NCBI RefSeq assembly: GCF_004345855.1
Contig: NZ_SLXN01000001.1
Coordinates: forward strand, 186,001 to 250,000
Direction: 5' to 3'
Length of the DNA: 64,000 bases
Source of the DNA: Sphingomonas sp. BK235
GTDB taxonomy: Bacteria > Pseudomonadota > Alphaproteobacteria > Sphingomonadales > Sphingomonadaceae
The stretch's first letter is position 1. Each line of letters begins with the position of its first letter. Positions 33,987 through 41,900 of the stretch are shown piece after piece. The notes under the pieces are model-generated. The model searched no databases and was not told the origin of the DNA. It saw only the letters and a list, made by a program, of their open reading frames with translations. A program made the translations under genes and the position numbers.

Positions 33987-34495
33987 GACGGGGAGGGGGC
34001 GACGACGATGGGGGGCGAGGCCATGTGCAAGCAACGCGCCCGCGCGGCGCCAAGGTCGGGCGGCCCTCGTGGGTCGCGAGGCGATGTTGCACGCGGAGAA
34101 CACCGCCGCCTCGTCGGCCAAGGTCAACACCCCGGCCCACACCGGCATCAACGCCCCCTCCGATGGCGTCATCCTGAACTCGTTTCAGGATCCACGGCGC
34201 CGCGGGCGCGGCGGCGGCGAGTCATGCGGGTCAGTGCATCCGGACCCAGGCGATCCCTTGTCGCGGAACTGGCTTGCCCCACCCGTCATCCCAAGCTCGA
34301 TCCGGGATCCATGGCGCCGCGAGAGTCACCGGCGTTGTTCTCGCGGAAGGATGGATCCCGGCTCGAGGCCGGGATGACGGTGACGGAAGAGCGAGCCACC
34401 TTCTGGGACCGAACCCGTGGCTCCCGAGACGAGCTCGGGATGACGCCCGTCGAGGAGCGGCGCGACGCCTGTTTCGCCGACGAACGGCCGGCGCG
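33987..34495. other. Intergenic region without a gene; contains repeat elements
   Basis: No open frame here has coding character. The first 180 bases show nothing recognisable. The rest is occupied by palindromic repeats (described separately at 34167-34445). The region separates the parE-DUF1275 unit from a transcriptional regulator in the same direction. Confidence 0.6.
34167..34445. repeat. Composite palindromic repeat, apparently one element inside another
   Basis: The inner element has 29-base arms at 34284-34312 and 34351-34379 with a few mismatches and a 38-base spacer similar to that of the element at 5144-5239. It is flanked by outer arms 34167-34197 and 34415-34445 that are complementary to each other at about 26 of 31 positions. 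Either one element inserted in another or several worn copies lie side by side. Confidence 0.75.
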
Positions 34496-36145
34496 ATGAT
34501 CGACCTCGCGCGCACGCCCGATCTCGACCTCGCCGGACTGCTCGTCCGCCCGTCGCTGCGCACCGTCGCGCTGGGCGAGCAGGAGGAGCTGCTCGAACCG
34601 CGCGTCATGCAGGTGCTGGTGGCGCTCGCGCGCGCGCATGGCGCGGTGGTGTCGCGCGACGCGCTGGTCGAGCAATGCTGGGACGGTCGGATCGTCGGCG
34701 ACGACGCGATCAACCGCGCGGTCGGTCGCCTGCGTCGTCTCGCCGAGGGCATCGCCGCGGGACGCTTCCGCATCGAGACGATCGCGCGCGTCGGCTATCG
34801 CCTGACCGTCACCGCGGGCGCGGGCGCGGGCGCATCGCCATCGACGGGGGCGCCGTCGCCGGACACCGACGTCACCGCGGCCAACGCCACCGACACGACC
34901 GCCGCGCGCCAAGCCGTCGACGCCGCACCGCCCGGCAACGCCGCAGGCCCGAGCGATACCGCCGCCGCATCGCTGCCGCCGCGCCGTGCCCTGCTCGCCG
35001 GGCTCGGCATCGCGACGGCGGCGGCCGCGGTGGGCGCCTGGTGGTGGCAGCGCGCGCGCCCGGCGCCGCGCTCGGACGAGGTCGCCGCACTGATCGCGCA
35101 GGCGCGCGACGCGCAGCGCCAGGCGGATCGCGCCGGGCTGTGGCAGGCGATCGGGCTGTTCCGCCGCGCGGTGCTGCTCGCCCCCGACGACGCCGATGCC
35201 TGGGGGCAGCTCGCGATCGGCTGCGCGGTGGCGGCGCGGATCGGCGCGATGGCCGACCGCGCGGCGTTCGCGCAGCGCGCGCTCGCGGCCGAGCGACGCG
35301 CCGAGGCGATCGATCCCGGCAACGCTTATGCCGCGCTCGCGCGGATGCGGCGCGCACCGATGCTCGGCAACTGGCTGACGCAGGAGCGCGTCACCCGCGG
35401 CGCCGCGCGCCAGCACCCCGACGACGATGTGATCGCCGACGCGCTCGGCCGCATCCTCCAGATGGTCGGGCGGATGCGCGAGGCGGAGGCGGAATATGCG
35501 CGCGGCCTCGCCAGCGGCGGGCCGTCGCCGATCGCGATGTACCAGCGCGTCGTCTCGCTGTGGAGCACCGACCGGCTCGAACAGGCCGATCGCGCGATGG
35601 ACGAAGCCTATGCGCTCTACCCGCTCCATTACTCCGTCTGGTTCACGCGCCTGTTCCTGCTGTCCTACACGGGGCGCGGTGCGGAGGCGCTGCGGATGGT
35701 CGAGGACGGTGACCACCGCCCCGCCAATATCGACGAGCCGAGCTTCGCGCTCGCCGCGGGGATCGCGCGCGCGCTGCAGACGCGCGACCCGCGCGAGATC
35801 GACGCCACCGCCACCGCCTATCTCGACGCCGCGCACCGCGGCGCGGGCCATGCCGAGAACGCGATCCAGTTCCTCAGCGCGGCGGGGCGGCTCGACCAGG
35901 CTTTCCAGGTGGCGGAGGGGTATTTCCTCGGGCGCGGCTTCGCGGTGGCCGCGCTGCGCTTCTCGCGCCGCCAGGGGACCTATACCGCGCCCGACCAGCG
36001 CGTGACCTGGTTCCTGTTCGCGCCGCCCTGCACCGCGCTGCGACGCGACCCCCGCTTCGCGACGCTGGCGCGCGCGATCGGGCTGGAGCGCTACTGGCGC
36101 GACTCGGGCACGCGCCCCGACGATACCGCGGTGGCGCGCGGCTGA
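34496..36145 (+). CDS. Winged-helix regulator with membrane anchor and TPR-like C-terminal domain
   Basis: A 549-residue protein of the CadC/ToxR-like layout. Residues about 5-100 form an OmpR-type winged helix (LEPRVMQVLVALARAHGAVVSRDALVEQCW, DDAINRAVGRLRRL, IARVGYRLTV). An Ala/Pro/Thr-rich linker, one membrane helix at about residue 165 (ALLAGLGIATAAAAVGAWWW) and a long helical domain with tetratricopeptide-like repeats follow (AQARDAQRQADRAGLWQAI, DALGRILQMVGRMREAEAEY). The DNA-binding part is cytoplasmic and the sensor part periplasmic. Such proteins are common in sphingomonads; the signal and targets are unknown. The ATG at 34496 is chosen since the winged helix begins right there. Confidence 0.85.
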   Translation: MIDLARTPDLDLAGLLVRPSLRTVALGEQEELLEPRVMQVLVALARAHGAVVSRDALVEQCWDGRIVGDDAINRAVGRLRRLAEGIAAGRFRIETIARVGYRLTVTAGAGAGASPSTGAPSPDTDVTAANATDTTAARQAVDAAPPGNAAGPSDTAAASLPPRRALLAGLGIATAAAAVGAWWWQRARPAPRSDEVAALIAQARDAQRQADRAGLWQAIGLFRRAVLLAPDDADAWGQLAIGCAVAARIGAMADRAAFAQRALAAERRAEAIDPGNAYAALARMRRAPMLGNWLTQERVTRGAARQHPDDDVIADALGRILQMVGRMREAEAEYARGLASGGPSPIAMYQRVVSLWSTDRLEQADRAMDEAYALYPLHYSVWFTRLFLLSYTGRGAEALRMVEDGDHRPANIDEPSFALAAGIARALQTRDPREIDATATAYLDAAHRGAGHAENAIQFLSAAGRLDQAFQVAEGYFLGRGFAVAALRFSRRQGTYTAPDQRVTWFLFAPPCTALRRDPRFATLARAIGLERYWRDSGTRPDDTAVARG

Positions 36146-36161
36146 GGCGCGCGCGGCACGA

Positions 36162-36500
36162 TCAGCGCTGCGCGAGTGCGGTCGCGTCACGCTCGCTCAG
36201 CGCACGCCGCAGCGTCGCCGAGCCGCGCGCCGCGGCCGCGACCGACGCGGTGGCGCAGGCGCGCCGGTCGATCGCGAGCGGTTCGTGCGCGCAGAGTCTG
36301 CTGGCGGCGCGTTCGACCCGCGCGAGCATCGCGGCGCGTCCGGTGTCGCTGCTCTGGTCGAGGTCCTGGCCGGTGACGTGATAGGCGTGGTCGCCGATCC
36401 GCCAGACATGCTGCGCGGCCGCCTCGGGCGCGGCGAGCGCGGCGATCACGAGGAGAAGGGCGGGGACGGGCGCGGCGACCGCGGGGACGAGGTGACGCAT
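36162..36500 (-). CDS. UrcA family secreted protein
   Basis: A 112-residue protein with a signal peptide of about 29 residues (PVPALLLVIAALAAPEAAAQ). The mature part shows the UrcA pattern: VTGQDLDQSSDTGRAAMLARVERAASRLC followed by DRRACATASVAAA, with two cysteines likely to form a disulfide. The family is almost restricted to Sphingomonadales and Caulobacterales; no function is known. GGAGAG precedes the ATG by about six bases. It converges with the wHTH regulator. Confidence 0.82.
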   Translation of the reverse strand: MRHLVPAVAAPVPALLLVIAALAAPEAAAQHVWRIGDHAYHVTGQDLDQSSDTGRAAMLARVERAASRLCAHEPLAIDRRACATASVAAAARGSATLRRALSERDATALAQR

Positions 36501-36670
36501 GCTGGCTCTCCGATGGCGCGACGGGGATCGTCGCGGTCGGGAGTCTCGCGCCGGCGTGGGCCGGTGGCGCGGCGGGTCAGCCGATGATTGACCGATCGTT
36601 CGCCGATGATCGGCCGCGAAGAAGCAGGACGGCGGGTGGGGGCAGGGCGGCGGGAGAGGGCGGCCGGTGA

Positions 36671-36712
36671 GGGCGGGGCGGCGGGTGAGGCGCGCCTGCC
36701 GCCGCCCCGCCC
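36671..36712 (-). terminator. GC-rich hairpin directly after the alpha/beta hydrolase stop
   Basis: GGGCGGGGCGGCGG (36671-36684) pairs perfectly with CCGCCGCCCCGCCC (36699-36712) across a 14-base loop. It begins two bases past the stop of the minus-strand hydrolase gene. There is no T-run, so the termination role is uncertain. Confidence 0.4.
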
Positions 36713-36714
36713 GG

Positions 36715-37377
36715 TCAGGCGCGCAGGCCGGCGCCGTGGTCGCGCGGTCGCGCCAGGATCGCGCGCGCGTCGCCCGGGGTGCGCGCCTCGCCGTGCGGGC
36801 CGCCCGCCGCGGCGATCACGCGGTCGAGCAGTTCCAGCCCGTCGGGCCAGCGCCCCAGCCCGCTCGCGGCGTTGAGGTGGCCGCACGCGCCATAGTCGAT
36901 GAAGTGGCTGCCCCAGTCGACCGCGAGGCTGTGCGCGCGCTCGATCGACACCCAGGGATCGTCGGTCGAGGCGACCACGATCGACGGGAAGGGCAAGGGC
37001 TGTTTCGGCGCCGGCGCGAAGGGTGCGAGCTCGTCCGCCACGTCGGCGCGGTCGACGTCGGCGGGCGCCACCAGCAGCGCGCCCGCGACCGGCCAGCCAT
37101 AAGGTTGCGGGCTCAGCGAGGCCCACCACGCCACCGCGACGCAGCCCAGGCTATGCGCCACCAGGATCACCGGCGCGCGCGCGCTCGCCACCGCCTGGTC
37201 GATCTTGGTGACCCAGGCGTTGCGATGCGGACGGTCCCACATGCCCAGCTCGATCCGGGCGGTGTCGGGTCGGCTCTTTTCCCACAATGTCTGCCAATGT
37301 GCCGGCCCCGATCCGCCCAGCCCCGGGACGGTCAGAACGGTCGGCTGCACCGACAGATCGAACGCGGTATGTCCCAT
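36715..37377 (-). CDS. RBBP9/YdeN family alpha/beta hydrolase
   Basis: A 220-residue serine hydrolase. The family motifs are LTVPGLGGSGPAHWQTLWE at the oxyanion region, VAHSLGCVAVAWW with the nucleophile Ser in HSLGC, ASTDDPWVSIERAHSLA with the Asp, and CGHLNAASGLG with the catalytic His. Length and motifs match the DUF1057/YdeN group, whose substrates are unknown. An AGGAGG ribosome binding site lies eight bases upstream of the ATG. It stands alone, divergent from tlyA with 191 bases between starts. Confidence 0.9.
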   Translation of the reverse strand: MGHTAFDLSVQPTVLTVPGLGGSGPAHWQTLWEKSRPDTARIELGMWDRPHRNAWVTKIDQAVASARAPVILVAHSLGCVAVAWWASLSPQPYGWPVAGALLVAPADVDRADVADELAPFAPAPKQPLPFPSIVVASTDDPWVSIERAHSLAVDWGSHFIDYGACGHLNAASGLGRWPDGLELLDRVIAAAGGPHGEARTPGDARAILARPRDHGAGLRA

Positions 37378-37568
37378 GACAAACCTCCTGTTGGTGAGGC
37401 CGCGGCTATCAGTCTAGGGGTCGGCAGTGCCGCGGCCTCTGTCGCATAGCTATTACCTACTAAATCGATCGGCAATCCTGCGGCGCAGCATTTGACGCGA
37501 ACGGAGGCGCGGCAGCGACGAGCGGATGGACGGTTGCGGCGCGCGCGCGCGGAGGCGATAGCGGCGCC

Positions 37569-38303
37569 ATGCCCAAGCAGCGCGTGGACCAGATGCTCGT
37601 CGATCGCGGCCTCGCCGAGTCGCGCACGCGCGCACAGGCGTTGGTGATGGCGGGGCTGGTCTTCGCCGGCGAGCGCAAGGTCGACAAGCCCGGCCAGACG
37701 CTGGCCGAGGATGTGCGGCTGGAGGTGCGCGGGCGCGACCATCCCTGGGTATCGCGCGGCGGCGTCAAGCTGGCGCACGGGCTCGACCGCTTCGGCTGGG
37801 ACGTCACCGGGGCGGTGGCGATCGACGTCGGCAGCTCGACCGGCGGCTTCACCGAAGTGCTGCTCAGCCGCGGCGCGGCGCGCGTCTATGCGGTCGACAG
37901 CGGCACCAACCAGCTCGCGTGGAAACTGCGTCAGGACGCGCGCGTGATCGTCCACGAACAGACCAGCGCGCGCCTGCTCACCGCGGCGCACGTGCCCGAG
38001 CCGGTCGATCTGGTGGTGTGCGACGCGAGCTTCATCGGGCTGGCCAAGGTGCTCGCGGTGCCGCTCGGCTTCGTCCGCCCCGGCGGGCGCGTGCTCGCGC
38101 TGATCAAGCCGCAGTTCGAGGCCGGGCGTGCCGAGGTCGGCAAGGGTGGGGTGGTGCGCGACCCGGCGGTCCACGCGCGCGTCTGCGCCGAGGTGGTGGC
38201 GTGGCTGACTGCGACGGGCTGGCGCGTCGAGGGGGTCGAGCAGAGCCCGATCACTGGCCCAGAGGGCAATGTGGAGTTCCTCGTCGCCGCGACGCGGGAC
38301 TGA
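37569..38303 (+). CDS. tlyA: TlyA family rRNA 2'-O-methyltransferase
   Basis: A 244-residue protein with an N-terminal S4 RNA-binding domain (RVDQMLVDRGLAESRTRAQALVMAG) joined to an FtsJ/RrmJ-type SAM methyltransferase domain (VSRGGVKLAHGLDRF, AIDVGSSTGGFTEVLLSRGA, LVVCDASFIGL, LIKPQFEAG). In the characterised family members it methylates 16S and/or 23S rRNA cytidines at the 2'-oxygen. The catalytic Lys-Asp-Lys-Glu set can be placed at the start of the domain, VCDAS, LIKPQ and the last strand. It is upstream of the TspO gene and in the same direction. Confidence 0.92.
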   Translation: MPKQRVDQMLVDRGLAESRTRAQALVMAGLVFAGERKVDKPGQTLAEDVRLEVRGRDHPWVSRGGVKLAHGLDRFGWDVTGAVAIDVGSSTGGFTEVLLSRGAARVYAVDSGTNQLAWKLRQDARVIVHEQTSARLLTAAHVPEPVDLVVCDASFIGLAKVLAVPLGFVRPGGRVLALIKPQFEAGRAEVGKGGVVRDPAVHARVCAEVVAWLTATGWRVEGVEQSPITGPEGNVEFLVAATRD

Positions 38304-38415
38304 ATCTGGTACAGGGGCCATTTACCTGGATCGGGCGTTAGGGCAGCACGTCCGGGTCGGACCGATCGCGAGGGAGATGCGGGTGGGCACAGTCGCTTCC
38401 AAGGAACAATTGCGC

Positions 38416-38937
38416 ATGTCGTTCCTGCGCTGGGCCGCGGTGGCGGTGCCGGGGGTGCTGCTGCTCGGCTTTCTGTCGGGGCGCACCGTGCCCTCGGGCG
38501 ACCAGAACGGCTGGTATCGCGCGCTCGCCAAGCCCGAGCTGACGCCCCCCGGCTGGCTGTTCCCGCTGGCCTGGTCGCTGCTGTATGTGATGATGGGGCT
38601 CGCGCTGGCGCTGGTGCTCAGCGCGCGCGGCGCGCGGCTGCGCTGGCTGGCGGTGGCGCTGTTCGCCGCGCAGTTCGTCGGCAACCTGCTGTGGACGCCC
38701 TTGTTCTTCGGCGCACACCGGGTGTCGGCGGCGTTCCTGCTGATCGTCGCGATCCTGGGGCTGACGATCCTCACCACCTTCGTGTTCGCGCAGGTGCGCC
38801 GGACCGCGGCGTGGCTGCTGGTGCCGTATATGATGTGGCTGAGCTTCGCGGCGACGCTCAACTGGCGCATCGACCAGCTCAACCCCGACGCGGAACGGCT
38901 TGTGTCGCCGGCCGCGGCGTCCCAGATGGTCGATTGA
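38416..38937 (+). CDS. TspO/MBR family membrane protein
   Basis: A 173-residue protein with five membrane helices. Family motifs: WYRALAKPELTPPGWLFPLAWSLLYVMMG, NLLWTPLFFGAHR and WLLVPYMMWLSFAATLNW. TspO proteins bind porphyrins and are linked to oxygen and tetrapyrrole responses in alphaproteobacteria. The ATG at 38416 follows AAGGAAC at a fitting distance. In-frame starts at 38377 (ATG) and 38383 (GTG) lie after a GAGGGAG sequence and would add 13 residues, so the exact start is open. Confidence 0.9.
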   Translation: MSFLRWAAVAVPGVLLLGFLSGRTVPSGDQNGWYRALAKPELTPPGWLFPLAWSLLYVMMGLALALVLSARGARLRWLAVALFAAQFVGNLLWTPLFFGAHRVSAAFLLIVAILGLTILTTFVFAQVRRTAAWLLVPYMMWLSFAATLNWRIDQLNPDAERLVSPAAASQMVD

Positions 38938-38960
38938 TCGCTCTCACAGGAAAATACGTC

Positions 38961-39221
38961 ATGCAGTCCGAGAATCACCTGTTCGGCGACCTCGCCAAAT
39001 TGTTTAACGGCGCGGCGGGCACGCTCGCCGGGGTGGGCCGCGAGGCCGAGGCTAACGCCCGCGCGCGCGCGCGCGAGTGGATCGGCGGGCTCGACTTCGT
39101 CGCGCGCGACGAGTTCGAGTTGGTCAAGGCCATGGCCGCCGCGGCACGCGACGAGAATGACGCGCTGCGCGCGCGCATCGAGAAGCTCGAGGCGGCGCTC
39201 GCCGCCAAGGCCGGCGGGTGA
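38961..39221 (+). CDS. ubiK: Ubiquinone biosynthesis accessory factor UbiK
   Basis: An 86-residue protein matching the small UbiK/YqiC family: an N-terminal helix (ENHLFGDLAKLFNGAAGTLAG), a middle helix with FVARDEFELVKAMAAAARDEND, and a C-terminal coiled coil (LRARIEKLEAALAAK). In enterobacteria UbiK binds UbiJ and helps the soluble ubiquinone-synthesis complex under aerobic conditions. The conserved RDEFEL segment supports the assignment. It is the second gene of a run of four in one direction, 23 bases after the TspO gene. Confidence 0.85.
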   Translation: MQSENHLFGDLAKLFNGAAGTLAGVGREAEANARARAREWIGGLDFVARDEFELVKAMAAAARDENDALRARIEKLEAALAAKAGG

Positions 39222-39270
39222 TCGCGCCGCCAGGGATGACGCGCGTCGCGCGCCATGCGATAAGTCATTG

Positions 39271-39777
39271 ATGCTCGACGAAGCCGACCACGATACTGCG
39301 GGCGACGCGCCGCTCGACATGCTTGAGGCCTATTTCCTCGCGCATGGCTGGCCGTGCGAGCGCAACGAGGACGAGATCACCGCCTCGATCAAGGGCAGCT
39401 GGACCGAATATGAGCTGCGCGCGCTCTGGCGCGAGGAGGATGGCGTTCTGCAATTGCTCGCCTTCCCCGACGTGAAGGTGGCCGAGCAGCGGCGCGCGCC
39501 GATCTACGAGGCGCTCGCTCTGGTCAACGAACAATTGTGGATGGGGCATTTCGAGCTCTGGTCGAGCAGCGGCATCCTGCTCTATCGCAACGCCACCGCG
39601 ATCGAGGCGGAGGAGGGCGAGGCGACGATGGCGCTGTCCACCGCCGAGCTGCTGGTGGAATCCGCGATCGACGAGTGCGAGCGTTTCTACCCCGTGTTCC
39701 AGTTCGTGCTGTGGGGTGGCAAGACCCCGAGCGAGGCGATCGCGGCCGCGATGGTCGAGACGGCGGGCGAGGCCTGA
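39271..39777 (+). CDS. YbjN domain protein
   Basis: A 168-residue cytoplasmic protein with a single YbjN domain (LDMLEAYFLAHGWPCERNEDEI, SWTEYELRALWREEDGVLQLLAF, YEALALVNEQLWMGHFELWSS, ILLYRNA). The fold is that of type III secretion chaperones. YbjN affects motility and stress responses in E. coli, but no biochemical role is fixed. It ends three bases before the proC start, so the two are almost surely co-transcribed; this neighbourhood (ubiK, ybjN, proC) recurs in sphingomonads. Confidence 0.85.
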   Translation: MLDEADHDTAGDAPLDMLEAYFLAHGWPCERNEDEITASIKGSWTEYELRALWREEDGVLQLLAFPDVKVAEQRRAPIYEALALVNEQLWMGHFELWSSSGILLYRNATAIEAEEGEATMALSTAELLVESAIDECERFYPVFQFVLWGGKTPSEAIAAAMVETAGEA

Positions 39778-39780
39778 CGC

Positions 39781-40569
39781 GTGCGGCTGTGGATGATCGG
39801 GTGCGGCAACATGGCCTCGGCGATGCTGCGCCGCTGGCTCGCCAGCGGGGTGGTCGCGGCGGAGGACGTCGACGTCGTCAACCGCCAGCATCGCGTGCTG
39901 CCGCTCGGCGTGCGCCAGGCGCGTGAGCTGCCCGACGCGCCGCCCCCCGACGCGGTGATCCTCGGCATCAAGCCGCAACAGCTCGACGCGGTCGCGGCGG
40001 TGCATCGTACGCGCGTCGCGGCGGCGCCGCTGCTGGTGTCGATGCTCGCCGGCGCGGACCCGGCGCGGCTGGCGGCGGCCTTTCCCGGGCCGGTGCCGAT
40101 CCAGACGATGCCCAACCTGCCGGTGGAGCTCGGCCGCGGCGTGGTCGCGGTCCATGCGCCCGCGGCGCCCGACCCGGCGCGCGCGGTGGTGGACCGGCTG
40201 CTCGCGCCGCTGGGGCTGGTGGAGTGGTTCGACGATCCCGCGCGTTTCGCCGCGGCGGGGGCGGTGTCGGGGACGGGGCCGGCCTTCCTGTTCCGCTTCG
40301 TCGACGCGCTGGCCGCGGGTGGCGTGGCGATCGGCCTGTCGCGCGAGGAGGCCGCCGCGGTGGCGCTGGCGACGGTGGAGGGCGCGGCAGCGATGGCGGC
40401 CGCGAACGAGCGCGATCCCGCGGCGCTGGCGGATGCGGTGGCGAGCCCGGGCGGGATGACGCGCGCGGGGCTTGACGTGCTCGACCACGAGCGCGCGCTC
40501 GCCGCGCTGCTCGAAGAGACGCTGCGCGCGGTGGCGCGCCGCGGCGCGGAGATGGCCGCGGGCGCGTGA
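39781..40569 (+). CDS. proC: Pyrroline-5-carboxylate reductase
   Basis: A 262-residue enzyme for the last step of proline synthesis: NAD(P)H-dependent reduction of 1-pyrroline-5-carboxylate. It starts with a GTG. The Rossmann motif is MIGCGNMASAML; AVSGTGPAFLFRFVDALAAGGVAIGLSREEA and DAVASPGGMTRAGLDVL are the family's substrate-binding and signature regions. The cofactor loop is consistent with NADP. Normal length for alphaproteobacteria. Confidence 0.94.
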   Translation: MRLWMIGCGNMASAMLRRWLASGVVAAEDVDVVNRQHRVLPLGVRQARELPDAPPPDAVILGIKPQQLDAVAAVHRTRVAAAPLLVSMLAGADPARLAAAFPGPVPIQTMPNLPVELGRGVVAVHAPAAPDPARAVVDRLLAPLGLVEWFDDPARFAAAGAVSGTGPAFLFRFVDALAAGGVAIGLSREEAAAVALATVEGAAAMAAANERDPAALADAVASPGGMTRAGLDVLDHERALAALLEETLRAVARRGAEMAAGA

Positions 40570-40639
40570 GCGGCGCTGACCCCGCGCGGTGAGGGTGTCC
40601 GTCGGCACCGCCGGTTCCTGCCGGCGGTTGCTGCATTTC

Positions 40640-41098
40640 TCACACCGGCAGGGCGGTGGTCGACTTGATCTCTTGCATCGCGAAGGACGAGCTCACGTCG
40701 TGGAGCGGGACGACGCGGATCAGCTTGCGGTAGATCCGGTCGTAATCGGCGATGTCACGCGCGACCACCTTGAGCAGATAATCCACCTCGCCGCTCATGC
40801 GATAGAATTCGACGACCTCGGGGATGCCCGCGACGCCCTCGGCGAAGCGCTGGAGCCAGTCGTCGCTGTGCTGGTTGGTGCGCACCGCGACGAAGACGGT
40901 GACGTCGAGCCCGAGCGACGCGCGGTCGACCAGTGCGACGCGGGCGCGGATCAGGCCGTCGCGTTCGAGCCGTTTGATCCGCTTCCAGCACGGCGTCTGC
41001 GACAGGCCGACGCGCGCGGCGATCTCGGCGATCGGCAGCGTCGCATCCTCCTGCAGCAGCGCGAGCAGGCGGCGGTCGGTGGGATCCAGTTTCTCCAT
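40640..41098 (-). CDS. Lrp/AsnC family transcriptional regulator
   Basis: A 152-residue regulator. The N-terminal helix-turn-helix is plain (LDPTDRRLLALLQEDATLPIAEIAARVGLSQTPCWKRIKRLE), followed by the RAM ligand-binding domain (VTVFVAVRTNQHSDDWLQRF, GEVDYLLKVVARDI, STTALPV at the end). Lrp-type proteins respond to amino acids and form octamers. It converges on proC with 70 bases between stops; a role in amino-acid metabolism is likely but the target genes cannot be read from the sequence. Confidence 0.93.
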   Translation of the reverse strand: MEKLDPTDRRLLALLQEDATLPIAEIAARVGLSQTPCWKRIKRLERDGLIRARVALVDRASLGLDVTVFVAVRTNQHSDDWLQRFAEGVAGIPEVVEFYRMSGEVDYLLKVVARDIADYDRIYRKLIRVVPLHDVSSSFAMQEIKSTTALPV

Positions 41099-41212
41099 CT
41101 GGGTAGCCTTGTAGCACGAGGTTCTCCGTTATACGCCATAGAGGCGAAGAAAGAGAAGCCTGGGACCCGATCATCGCGTTATGCTGTTCCCGCACGTGAC
41201 GGAGGATGAGCG

Positions 41213-41419
41213 ATGCTGGGCCGGATGTTCGTCGATCACCCGCACTCGGTCGGTGAGAGCTATCTCGACCATGCGCGTGTCGCGACGCGCTTCGGGGTGA
41301 CGCTGGTGGCGGCCGGGGGAGCGTGCCTCGTTCACGCGCTGGTGCCGGGCCTGTTCCGCACCACCGGCAGCCGCGCGATCGAGCGCCTCCACCGCGAGAT
41401 GATCGCGCGCCGCCACTGA
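41213..41419 (+). CDS. DUF6356 family small protein
   Basis: A 68-residue protein with a central hydrophobic helix (FGVTLVAAGGACLVHALVPGLF) and charged ends (HPHSVGESYLDHARVATRFG at the front). It looks like a single-pass membrane protein. The family is common in Sphingomonadales and without known function. A GGAGG sequence lies seven bases before the ATG. Confidence 0.8.
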   Translation: MLGRMFVDHPHSVGESYLDHARVATRFGVTLVAAGGACLVHALVPGLFRTTGSRAIERLHREMIARRH

Positions 41420-41900
41420 GACCCCGCACCGCAGAGGGCGACGCCAGCGGCGCGCGCGTGGGGTGACTGCGGTGCCAGCGGGTCGCTGCCGTCGGTGGTG
41501 CGAGGGGAGGGGCCGCACCCGGCCGCCACCACGATGCGCCGCTCGCCTCGGTGCGACCCCGGCCGGCGGTCCCGCGTCCATCGCGCGCGCTGTCCTACGT
41601 TCGCGCCGTCATGGCATGCCCGTCTCACGGCTCCTTCCCGTCATCATGAGCGATTCGGCACCGACCGCCATGGGCGCAAAGTGGCTCATCATTCGCCGCG
41701 CCCCACTCCGCTGAAGGCTCAACTTTCTCGACATCTCGCGCGCCGCCCGACGCGGCCCGCTATCAAGAAAGCGCGCCAATCCAATCGTTTCGCTTTTCGC
41801 CCGCCGGTCGCGACCGTCCCCCCGGCGCGTGCTTAACACTCGCGTAACCACGCTGACCTTAGCGCTGCTCCATCGACCGCCGCCAAAGGGACGATCGCCT
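41420..41900. other. Intergenic region, no gene seen
   Basis: Short open frames here have no recognisable domain, no ribosome binding site and poor codon use. The segment nearest 41900 (from about 41830) holds the promoter and the AAAGGGA ribosome binding site for the diguanylate cyclase. No repeat of the window's palindrome family is present. Confidence 0.5.

Noticed and set aside
33987..34166. Possible small gene after the DUF1275 gene
   Set aside because: Frames here have no ribosome binding site and run into the repeat elements; no similarity to a known family can be seen.
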